From a virus: a stretch of DNA of 24,391 nt. The notes under the pieces were generated by a model. It was not told the DNA's origin and did no database searches. It worked only from the letters and a program-made list of their open reading frames with translations. The DNA lies in IMG/VR virus record IMGVR_UViG_3300042463_001194, positions 1 through 24,391 of that record; one strand, 5' to 3'. This document shows, in pieces, positions 11,423 through 16,305 of this stretch (its first letter is position 1; the number at the start of each line of letters is the position of its first letter). The translations under genes and the position numbers were made by a program.

Positions 11423-11800
11423 TTAGTTGTAGTAGTTATAGAAGGTGTCGACGTCGATTTTAGTTTCGAGGTGGTGAGAAAGTTCGGCAAAGTCAGTGTA
11501 GAGAGCGTAGACGTCGTTGTCGATAGTAATGAAGTGATTTTCAGTGTCGTCGAATTCGTCGAATTCGGAATGGCCGATGAAGTGGTCGAGATGTTCGGCA
11601 GGGATGTTGAGAATTTGGTAGTCGTTGTAGCCGGCAGAGACGGTAGCGACGAGTGTAATCGGCGTGTCAGGGAAGCGTTCGGCAAGAAATTGTAGAGCGA
11701 CGGCGACAGAGAATTGTTCGTTGAGTTCGACAGAAGTTTTGCGAAGTTGTGGATAGTCGTAGCAGTTTTTGTCGTGCGTGAATTCGTTTGCGTTTTGCAT
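11423..11800 (-). CDS. Hypothetical acidic protein in the GC-skew island
   Basis: 125 aa, Asp/Glu/Phe/Tyr/His-rich (HSEFDEFDDTENHFITIDND) with only two glycines and no Trp. Codons mostly end in C (GAC, TTC, AAC, ATC), so CpG is frequent and the coding strand is G-poor, unlike the flanking genes. A possible mixed alpha/beta fold is seen from LNEQFSVAVALQFLAERFPD and TPITLVATVSAGYND. Start ATG 11800 follows GATTGGGGCCTTTC, where the usual GGAG is replaced by GGGG. The biased composition leaves other frames open too, but only this one has the cassette promoter and leader. Confidence 0.75.
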   Translation of the reverse strand: MQNANEFTHDKNCYDYPQLRKTSVELNEQFSVAVALQFLAERFPDTPITLVATVSAGYNDYQILNIPAEHLDHFIGHSEFDEFDDTENHFITIDNDVYALYTDFAELSHHLETKIDVDTFYNYYN

Positions 11801-11845
11801 GAAAGGCCCCAATCGTAAATTATAACGTGTTTCGTTAATAAGTTA

Positions 11846-11854
11846 ATTATATCA
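11846..11854 (-). promoter_or_regulatory. Promoter of the 11800 cassette
   Basis: -10 TGATATAAT. No TTTACT-type -35 at 17 bases here; the upstream DNA is simply AT-rich. Confidence 0.72.
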
Positions 11855-11897
11855 TGTTTATTATATTTTTGTTTAATATAAAAATAAAATTTGCAGT

Positions 11898-11924
11898 GCG
11901 CGGCATGCAGAGCAGAGGCCGCGC
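11898..11924 (-). terminator. GC-rich hairpin repeat, copy 2
   Basis: Exact 27-base copy of 11386-11412, following the 11934-12329 stop and followed by ACTGCAAATTTTATTTTTAT, a good T-rich tail. Confidence 0.72.
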
Positions 11925-11933
11925 AGTGCGAGA

Positions 11934-12329
11934 TTATTCGGTAGGTATTTTAGAGAGCATGAGTTTGCGGACGTATGAATTCAGATGCGAGAAGCAGTGA
12001 ATTGATTCGAGCATGTATTCGGCAAAATAGATTACAGGTTCGGTAGAAGGAATTTCGATTTCGCAGTCGTAAAATTCGCAGGTGGCGTTTTTGATAAGGC
12101 CAGCAGGGATGTATTCGAGTGAGACGCCAGATTCGAAAGTTTCGAGGTCGTCGTTGGGCGTGTCAGAGTTATCGAAGAAATAAGCGAATGCAGAGAGTTC
12201 GAAGTGATAGGCAGGCACGTTTTCGTAATTGCCAGTTGATTCGTTGTAGTTTGTTGTGTAATTAGTTTTGTTAATAAAGCGAACGGCGTCGTCGTTGTTG
12301 ACGTCAGTTGTTGTAGACATGTATGACAT
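11934..12329 (-). CDS. Hypothetical Asn/Thr/Tyr-rich protein with Cys/His cluster
   Basis: 131 aa. The N-terminal third is Asn/Thr-rich (NKTNYTTNYNESTGNYENV); the C-terminal part has CEFYDCEIEIP and HCFSHLNSYVRKLM, a possible CxxxC...CxxH metal site related in spacing to the 11044-11310 protein. No Trp or Gln, few Gly. Start at ATG 12329 after GATTGGGGCCTTTC; a second ATG three codons later is also possible. Shares skewed base use with its neighbours. Function unknown. Confidence 0.73.
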   Translation of the reverse strand: MSYMSTTTDVNNDDAVRFINKTNYTTNYNESTGNYENVPAYHFELSAFAYFFDNSDTPNDDLETFESGVSLEYIPAGLIKNATCEFYDCEIEIPSTEPVIYFAEYMLESIHCFSHLNSYVRKLMLSKIPTE

Positions 12330-12379
12330 GAAAGGCCCCAATCGGATTTTCGTATTACGTATTTCGTAATAATAGTTTA

Positions 12380-12408
12380 ATTATATCATGTTTATTATAT
12401 TTTGTAAA
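12380..12408 (-). promoter_or_regulatory. Promoter of the 12329 cassette
   Basis: -10 TGATATAAT (12380-12388), -35 TTTACA (12403-12408), spacer 17. Confidence 0.86.
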
Positions 12409-12417
12409 TACGCGAAA

Positions 12418-12437
12418 GGCCCAGCGTGAGCTGGGCC
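12418..12437 (-). terminator. Terminator after the 12450-12731 gene
   Basis: GGCCCAGC and GCTGGGCC form a perfect 8-bp stem with a 4-base loop, followed by TTTCGCGTATTTAC containing the next -35. Confidence 0.75.
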
Positions 12438-12449
12438 AGTCGCAGTTAT

Positions 12450-12731
12450 TTAACGGTATGCAGATTGCGTTTTTTCGAAGGTTTCGGTAGGGGCGCAAGT
12501 GGAGCAGATGATGTATTGATTTTGATTTTGTGTTGCGACGAGCATGTAGGTCGTTATTGCGTTGCAGATAGAGCAAGTGCGTGAGTCGGCAGTTGAAGTG
12601 AATTTATTGTCGATGGCTCGGTTTGAGCAATAGTAGCGAGTTTGAGACTGGATAGTCGTATTGTAGATTGTTTCGGCAGCGTATACGGGAAGGCCGTAAT
12701 AATAAGAGTCGTGACGTAGTTTTACAGACAT
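12450..12731 (-). CDS. Small zinc-ribbon protein
   Basis: 93 aa. CSICNAITTYMLV...YIICSTCAP is a clear CxxC...CxxC zinc ribbon at about residues 52-80. An N-terminal Tyr-rich stretch (HDSYYYGLPVYAAETIYNTT) precedes it. One glycine, no Trp. Start at ATG 12731 after ATTGGAGATTTTCATC. The cassette and composition match the neighbouring island genes. Probably nucleic-acid or protein binding; unassigned. Confidence 0.78.
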   Translation of the reverse strand: MSVKLRHDSYYYGLPVYAAETIYNTTIQSQTRYYCSNRAIDNKFTSTADSRTCSICNAITTYMLVATQNQNQYIICSTCAPTETFEKTQSAYR

Positions 12732-12766
12732 GATGAAAATCTCCAATTCGTTAAGTTAATAATTGA

Positions 12767-12795
12767 ATTATATCATGTTTATTATGTTTTGTAAA
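12767..12795 (-). promoter_or_regulatory. Promoter of the 12731 cassette
   Basis: -10 TGATATAAT (12767-12775), -35 TTTACA (12790-12795), spacer 17. Confidence 0.86.
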
Positions 12796-12798
12796 ATA

Positions 12799-12830
12799 CA
12801 AAAAGCCAGAGCGTTTTTCCGCGCCCTGGC
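12799..12830 (-). terminator. Terminator after the 12844-13056 gene
   Basis: GCCAGGGCG and CGCTCTGGC form a 9-bp stem (one G-U) with an 8-base loop rich in A, followed by TTTTTGTATTTTAC. The tail includes the next -35. Confidence 0.85.
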
Positions 12831-12843
12831 CTCTCGCAACGAC

Positions 12844-13056
12844 TTACTCTATTTCATTATCTTCATAATCTGGAAAAATCTCTTCGAGACTTTGGTAGAA
12901 TTTTTCAGAAGGTGAAGCGGTAAGCTTAATTGTTGGCCAACCATTCGCGCTTTCTAAAACCTCTACTGAAATTACTCCATCGATTCCTAGGAGATTTTCA
13001 ATTGTCTGGTCGAGGCTGATCTCTTCCGTAACCACATCGAATTCATAAACCTTCAT
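12844..13056 (-). CDS. Hypothetical small acidic protein
   Basis: 70 aa, MKVYEFDVVTEEISLDQTIE... followed by NLLGIDGVISVEVLESANGW. The beta-alpha-beta look resembles small ferredoxin-like or ACT-like folds, but no family is assigned. Start at ATG 13056 after GATTGGAGCTTAAA. Codon use is like the 9.8-10.9 kb cassettes rather than the skewed island. Confidence 0.75.
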   Translation of the reverse strand: MKVYEFDVVTEEISLDQTIENLLGIDGVISVEVLESANGWPTIKLTASPSEKFYQSLEEIFPDYEDNEIE

Positions 13057-13099
13057 TTTAAGCTCCAATCAATTTTTAACGTATTTCGTTAATAGGATA

Positions 13100-13128
13100 A
13101 TTATAACATGTTTATTATAAAAAGTACA
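13100..13128 (-). promoter_or_regulatory. Promoter of the 13056 cassette
   Basis: -10 TGTTATAAT (13100-13108), -35 TGTACT (13123-13128), spacer 17. Confidence 0.85.
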
Positions 13129-13158
13129 GGATGGGCACTTTTCTTCGCGCCCACCCTG
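13127..13158 (-). terminator. Terminator after the 13165-13383 gene
   Basis: CAGGGTGGGC and GCCCATCCTG form a 10-bp stem (one G-U) with a 12-base loop, followed by TACTTTTTATAATAA, which merges into the next promoter. Confidence 0.8.
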
Positions 13159-13164
13159 AATCCT

Positions 13165-13383
13165 TTATTCTGAATCGTGGTCTTCGATTCCACCTTCAAG
13201 ATAGCTTTTAACAAGTTCCTTAACTTTTGGGCTAACTATTGCCCATACAGTTTCAAGGTCGCATGATTTCATATCCTCGAGCGAGAAATCTTCAAACTGA
13301 ATTCGAGTATCGAATTCATAAGCTGATGCGTAGTTTTCAAACCATCCAACAATCTCACCTGCAACTTCGTTATTTTTATTCAT
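13165..13383 (-). CDS. Hypothetical small acidic protein
   Basis: 72 aa, MNKNNEVAGEIVGWFENYAS... followed by AYEFDTRIQFEDFSLEDMKS and an acidic EGGIEDHDSE end. Mainly helical with one Cys. ATG 13383 follows GATTGGAACAAAA. Last of the cassettes on the upstream side, next to the non-coding RNA locus. No family recognised. Confidence 0.75.
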   Translation of the reverse strand: MNKNNEVAGEIVGWFENYASAYEFDTRIQFEDFSLEDMKSCDLETVWAIVSPKVKELVKSYLEGGIEDHDSE

Positions 13384-13417
13384 TTTTGTTCCAATCTCTT
13401 AATGGGTTGATGGTTTA

Positions 13418-13446
13418 ATTATAACATAAATCTATTATAAAGTAAA
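13418..13446 (-). promoter_or_regulatory. Promoter of the 13383 cassette
   Basis: -10 TGTTATAAT (13418-13426), -35 TTTACT (13441-13446), spacer 17. Confidence 0.88.
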
Positions 13447-13720
13447 CTAAATGAAGGAAGCTGGCTACATGGATTGGAGTACACGTAACCAGCTTCAAAT
13501 CACTGGACGAGACAGTTTGCTCACAAAGGGCCTGATTCACGCATCACTGTTTGCGCAGTACCATACGTCGATTCTGCTGTATGGTTTTAATCCTAACTTC
13601 CCTAAGTTAGTTTTGCTCTGTCTCTTTCCTAAGTCAAGCTACCCTGCGGTAACCGTCAGCTTATCGGGATTAGTGTCCCCATGGGATACCCTTATGCTCC
13701 AAGACTTAGTAAGTCCATTG
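13440..13720 (-). ncRNA. Candidate structured non-coding RNA of about 270 nt
   Basis: This interval has a promoter at one end (13726-13734) and a long stem at the other (13457-13496) but no minus-strand reading frame longer than a few codons and no ribosome binding leader. Predicted hairpins include CTAACTT/AAGTTAG with a 4-base loop (13593-13610), ACCATAC/GTATGGT (13560-13585), GACTT/AAGTC near the 5' end, and AAGCT/AGCTT enclosing a CGG/CCG. It is not a tRNA or tmRNA by inspection. A plus-strand frame is open here but has no initiation signals. It sits between the cassette array and the DUF3846 operon, where a phage regulatory RNA would be plausible. Confidence 0.55.
13457..13496 (-). terminator. 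Long terminator-like stem at the end of the RNA locus
   Basis: GAAGCTGGTTAC and GTAGCCAGCTTC form a 12-bp stem (one G-U) with a 16-base loop, followed by CTTCATTTAGTTTACTTTAT. Confidence 0.65.
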
Positions 13721-13725
13721 GTACT

Positions 13726-13734
13726 ATTATAACA
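13726..13734 (-). promoter_or_regulatory. Promoter of the non-coding RNA candidate
   Basis: TGTTATAAT on the minus strand followed by AGTACC. No TTTACT-type -35. Its TG overlaps one copy of a 16-base repeat (13733-13748). Confidence 0.7.
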
Positions 13735-13801
13735 TGCCCGTCAGCCTTTTGGCGCAATTTTAGCCTCCGTGCCTGTAATAAAAAGCATGCCCGTCTGCCT
13801 T
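13733..13801 (-). repeat. Pair of 16-base direct repeats upstream of the RNA promoter
   Basis: On the minus strand AAGGCTGACGGGCATG (13748-13733) and AAGGCAGACGGGCATG (13801-13786) differ at one base and are 53 bases apart. The first abuts the -10 element, so these could be binding sites for a regulator. Confidence 0.6.
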
Positions 13802-13824
13802 CCAGGAGTTTTATACCCTCCAGG
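13781..13824 (-). terminator. Possible terminator after the 13840-14019 gene
   Basis: CCTGGAG and CTCCTGG form a 7-bp stem with a 9-base loop. A TTTTTATT run lies about 17 bases further on, so termination here is uncertain. Confidence 0.4.
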
Positions 13825-13839
13825 CCACTATTTAATTTT

Positions 13840-14019
13840 TTATTCCCACTCTGCAATGAACACGGCTTCAAAATCTTCTATCGGACGCTTTAATCCGATC
13901 CGTGCCATCTCCAGGTATCTGGTGACGTCAGCCCGCTTGCGTGCCCGAAACTTAGAGATACGTTCGCCCGTTCGAGCATCACGGATCTCCCAGATGCCCG
14001 CCGCTTCGTTCCTCGCCAT
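13840..14019 (-). CDS. Hypothetical small basic protein
   Basis: 59 aa, MARNEAAGIWEIRDARTGER... followed by ISKFRARKRADVTRYLEMAR. Basic, with a short beta hairpin then a helix. ATG 14019 overlaps the TAA of the DUF3846 gene (TAATG), which decides the start over an upstream in-frame ATG at 14073. Loosely similar in its W.I.D..TGE pattern to the 7049-7291 protein. Closes the operon from 14750. Confidence 0.72.
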   Translation of the reverse strand: MARNEAAGIWEIRDARTGERISKFRARKRADVTRYLEMARIGLKRPIEDFEAVFIAEWE

Positions 14020-14369
14020 TAAACTAGCGTCTCGCGAAGCTTGCCCGCCAATTCCTGGAGCTGGACTAGCCATTCCGTTGGCAAAGCCAGGTTGTCCCCT
14101 TCATCGTCCGTGCCGCCGGTGAACACGATGTCACCCATAATGATGTCCGTCATGCCGAAGCTCTTCTCCCACATGTGCGTGCCTATAACGTTAGCAAGCA
14201 TGCCGTTGATAAGCTTGCCTTCCTCGTTGCACCAAAGTGTGAGGTTGTCCTGAAGGTCCGCTGCTTGAACCAAGCCACCGACCGCTTCCTGGAGTTGCGT
14301 AAGGCTGTCCGTCTCAAGATCTAAGATCTCTGTGGTGAAGTCCGTGTTAATTCGCAATGCTGTTTTCAT
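14019..14369 (-). CDS. DUF3846-family protein
   Basis: 116 aa. MKTALRINTDF..., LQEAVGGLVQA, WCNEEGKLINGMLANVIGTH, then IIMGDIVFTGGTDDEGDNLALP match the DUF3846 layout (an N-terminal strand, a VGG turn, N-EEGK, and a G.VF.GG.D.EG block), a family common in actinobacteria, their phages and plasmids. Biochemical role unknown. ATG 14369 overlaps the preceding TGA (ATGA) and its own TAA overlaps the next ATG, so it is inside a tightly coupled operon. Confidence 0.88.
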   Translation of the reverse strand: MKTALRINTDFTTEILDLETDSLTQLQEAVGGLVQAADLQDNLTLWCNEEGKLINGMLANVIGTHMWEKSFGMTDIIMGDIVFTGGTDDEGDNLALPTEWLVQLQELAGKLRETLV

Positions 14370-14548
14370 TCTGCTATCTCCGCGTCTGGAAACCACTTAA
14401 GAAATGTTTGGATGAGATGATTGTAGTCTCCTGAAGTCATCTCGCCTAAGAATGTTTCAACCTCTGAATCACGTCCCGCATCAAGAAGTGCTCTTCGTCC
14501 CGCACCCATAAATGAATACGCGTTTCCGTCATTGACTTTAATCGTCAT
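14366..14548 (-). CDS. Small conserved phage-type hypothetical protein
   Basis: 60 aa, MTIKVNDGNAYSFMGAGRRA... followed by EVETFLGEMTSGDYNHLIQT. The SGDYNHLI..F..WFPD ending resembles a small uncharacterised protein family I have seen in phages and actinobacterial mobile elements. It starts 1 base after the stop of 14550-14750 and overlaps the DUF3846 gene, consistent with a conserved gene pair. Function unknown. Confidence 0.78.
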   Translation of the reverse strand: MTIKVNDGNAYSFMGAGRRALLDAGRDSEVETFLGEMTSGDYNHLIQTFLKWFPDAEIAE

Positions 14549-14549
14549 G

Positions 14550-14750
14550 TTAGTTGTCCCTGTGATTTAGGAAATCTTCAATGACCGCTTGAATCGCATC
14601 ATTTACGTCATTGGCAAGTTTATCAATTTCTTCTTGGGTGAAGGTAGTCTCTTCGTCTACTTCTTCATCCCGCATGTAATTCCAAAAACCTTTGAGTTGC
14701 TCGAGGGTGAGGCTTGAGTCGTAGATAACTACGTCTTGTTCTTGTGACAT
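14550..14750 (-). CDS. Hypothetical acidic helical protein
   Basis: 66 aa, very acidic (MRDEEVDEETTFTQEEIDKL), predicted mostly helical. GACGGAAGGATACAAA precedes ATG 14750. First gene of the 14750-13840 operon. No family recognised. Confidence 0.72.
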   Translation of the reverse strand: MSQEQDVVIYDSSLTLEQLKGFWNYMRDEEVDEETTFTQEEIDKLANDVNDAIQAVIEDFLNHRDN

Positions 14751-14780
14751 TTTGTATCCTTCCGTCGTTGGTATGGTTTA

Positions 14781-14809
14781 ATTATAACATGAATCTATTA
14801 TAAAGTACA
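14781..14809 (-). promoter_or_regulatory. Promoter of the 14750-13840 operon
   Basis: -10 TGTTATAAT (14781-14789), -35 TGTACT (14804-14809), spacer 17. Confidence 0.87.
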
Positions 14810-15046
14810 TTACCCTTTGGTGTTTTCGTACTCCCAGTAGCTTTTAGCCAGCTCGTAGAACATCTTCGCAAGACCAGGGGTAATCTCATACCCAACCTCG
14901 TGACAGGCATCACGGCAGTATCCGTTGTTGATGTCGTCCATTAGCTCCGGGTTCTTGTCTAGCTCTTGTTCAGAGAAGATGAATCCGGTGTCCGCAAAAT
15001 CAAAAAATGTATCCATGCCTTCATGGGCAACGTAGATGTGTTTCAT
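14810..15046 (-). CDS. Hypothetical acidic protein
   Basis: 78 aa, MKHIYVAHEGMDTFFDFADT... then NNGYCRDACHEVGYEITPGL. Two Cys in CRDAC could form a disulphide or partial metal site. ATG 15046 overlaps the TAA of the preceding 50-aa gene by one base. Unknown function. Confidence 0.75.
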   Translation of the reverse strand: MKHIYVAHEGMDTFFDFADTGFIFSEQELDKNPELMDDINNGYCRDACHEVGYEITPGLAKMFYELAKSYWEYENTKG

Positions 15047-15198
15047 TACCCTACCTGGAAATCATCACAATAGCGACATTGGTATGAATCACCTAGAATT
15101 GAGCGTGGGTCATACTCGTGAATGTAGTCATGCTGGTCTTGTGTCGCGCAGAAACGAAAATCGCCCCTGCGGATATAAGTACGTTGCTTAGTTAACAC
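15046..15198 (-). CDS. Small CxxC protein with GTG start, 50 aa
   Basis: Reads (V/M)LTKQRTYIRRGDFRFCATQ... then HEYDPRSILGDSYQCRYCDD. Three to four metal-ligand candidates (C16, H22, C41, C44) suggest a mini zinc finger. GAAAGGACAACC precedes the GTG and the stop overlaps the next ATG (TAATG). Its leader is long and folded (15226-15284). Function unknown. Confidence 0.7.
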   Translation of the reverse strand: MLTKQRTYIRRGDFRFCATQDQHDYIHEYDPRSILGDSYQCRYCDDFQVG

Positions 15199-15225
15199 GG
15201 TTGTCCTTTCGTCGTTTAGTAGTAG

Positions 15226-15284
15226 GCAACCAGCGGAAGAAAGTCTGGTAGACTCTCGCCTACGGTTTCATATCCGCTGGCTGC
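15226..15284 (-). promoter_or_regulatory. Structured 5' leader of the 15198 gene
   Basis: GCAGCCAGCGGA (15284-15273) pairs with TCCGCTGGTTGC (15237-15226) in a 12-bp stem with one G-U. Inside it lies AGTCTaccAGACT (15254-15242). The element fills the space between promoter and ribosome binding leader. No named riboswitch recognised. Confidence 0.6.
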
Positions 15285-15292
15285 GTAGTACT

Positions 15293-15301
15293 ATTATATC
15301 A
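15293..15301 (-). promoter_or_regulatory. Promoter of the 15198-14810 unit
   Basis: TGATATAAT on the minus strand, overlapping the stop codon of the subtilase gene, followed by AGTACTACGCAG. Confidence 0.75.
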
Positions 15302-16216
15302 GGTTTGGTAGAACTTTACCTCGAAGTTGGTAAGTGTTCGGTAGGCTGTTTGCAGTGACGCATTTACCTTTGCCATGACCGTATCTAGTGTCGAGCCATC
15401 CGATAGGCTTTGAGCCAGTCTGGTGGCCACTAGAACGGTTGCATTGGACGTACCTAGGGAAACTGACGTGTTTCCATGGACGTCGGTTGTGGCGGCCCTT
15501 CCAAGGGCATATAGGTCAAGATCCGCACTAGAGTTTGAGATCAACATGATTGGGTAGACCGTACCTGTCACTTGCTTCATCGTGTACGGGGTATCCGTTG
15601 CTCCTACGGCGATTGCCTGTGGGATACATGCCGGATAGTGAATCTTGCTTTGGTTGGAGTTGTTTCCTGCCGCAATGACCGTTGGGATATTCATTGAAGC
15701 CAGGCCTACGATTTGAGATTGAAGCTTAGGCTCCGCTAATACAGGGCATGCCGCTTCTTTGTAGGTACGCCCGATTGAGATCGAGACCGCGCCGACGTTT
15801 AGCCGTGCCGCATTAGCTGTAACCCAGTCCATTGCCTTTGATACCGCTCGGGTTGTGTAGGTGTTTGCGTTGCCCTTAGCCGTCATGCTGACGATACGGA
15901 TGAACACAATCTTTACATTTGGATTGGCAGCTACCGCAACCGAAGCCATCTGCGTTCCGTGACTCATTGCACGGTCCTTAACGAGCGCTGGGTCTAGCGA
16001 TGCAGAACCTGGCCCGAACATACTTGATAGCTTATTTGGACATGCACCAAAGTCAACGAAGCATGCCTCTTCAATAACCGCAGCTTTAGCCCACGGCAGT
16101 TGCATGTTGATGCCGGAGTCAATGATGACAAGAGTTTTGTCTCCTGTCGCATGCGCCGGTGTTGCAAGCAGTGACAGACCTAAGGCTGCCGCAATCAGTA
16201 GTACTTTTGTTTTCAT
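15299..16216 (-). CDS. Secreted subtilisin-like serine protease (S8 family)
   Basis: 305 aa. A classical signal peptide (MKTKVLLIAAALGLSLLATP, AHA cut near residue 23) precedes a compact subtilase domain. Catalytic Asp33 is in LVIIDSGI, His86 in SHGTQMASVA, oxyanion Asn185 in IAAGNNSN, Ser257 in LGTSNATVLVA. There is no room for an I9 propeptide, since Asp33 lies only 10 residues past the signal cleavage. Export by the host is expected, so it would act at or outside the cell wall, or on periplasm-facing targets. It follows the VWA gene across a strong terminator and has only a weak GAGAGAAAG site and no clear promoter, hinting at read-through expression. A phage-encoded secreted subtilase is rare. 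Confidence 0.93.
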   Translation of the reverse strand: MKTKVLLIAAALGLSLLATPAHATGDKTLVIIDSGINMQLPWAKAAVIEEACFVDFGACPNKLSSMFGPGSASLDPALVKDRAMSHGTQMASVAVAANPNVKIVFIRIVSMTAKGNANTYTTRAVSKAMDWVTANAARLNVGAVSISIGRTYKEAACPVLAEPKLQSQIVGLASMNIPTVIAAGNNSNQSKIHYPACIPQAIAVGATDTPYTMKQVTGTVYPIMLISNSSADLDLYALGRAATTDVHGNTSVSLGTSNATVLVATRLAQSLSDGSTLDTVMAKVNASLQTAYRTLTNFEVKFYQT

Positions 16217-16243
16217 CTTTCTCTCTTTTCGTCTTTGTTGGTT

Positions 16244-16299
16244 GGTTAAAAATAACCGGTGCAGGTAGAGTAATCTGACGGAAGGTCTACCCGCACCGG
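16244..16299 (-). terminator. Strong terminator between the VWA and subtilase genes
   Basis: CCGGTGCGGGTAGA and TCTACCTGCACCGG form a 14-bp stem (one G-U) with a 16-base loop, followed by TTATTTTTAACC. Confidence 0.85.
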
Positions 16300-16305
16300 A
16301 GCTTG

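Noticed and set aside
11393-11695. Plus-strand frame of 100 codons opposite the 11423-11800 gene, plus another open minus frame
   Set aside because: Several frames stay open because of the skewed base composition. Neither has a promoter or ribosome binding site, and the Val-rich or Thr/Ser-rich products look like compositional shadows.
9838-13068. In-frame TTG starts within the GATTGG leaders of the cassettes
   Set aside because: The TTG is part of the ribosome binding box at normal distance from the ATG, and in the 13383 cassette it is out of frame, so it is coincidental.
13451-13732. Plus-strand frame of 93 codons across the non-coding RNA locus
   Set aside because: No ribosome binding site or promoter, and it would be the only plus-strand gene in the window. 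The opposite strand has promoter, hairpins and terminator.
14020-14073. Upstream ATG at 14073 for the 13840-14019 gene
   Set aside because: It would overlap the DUF3846 gene by 55 bases, whereas ATG 14019 gives the usual TAATG coupling.
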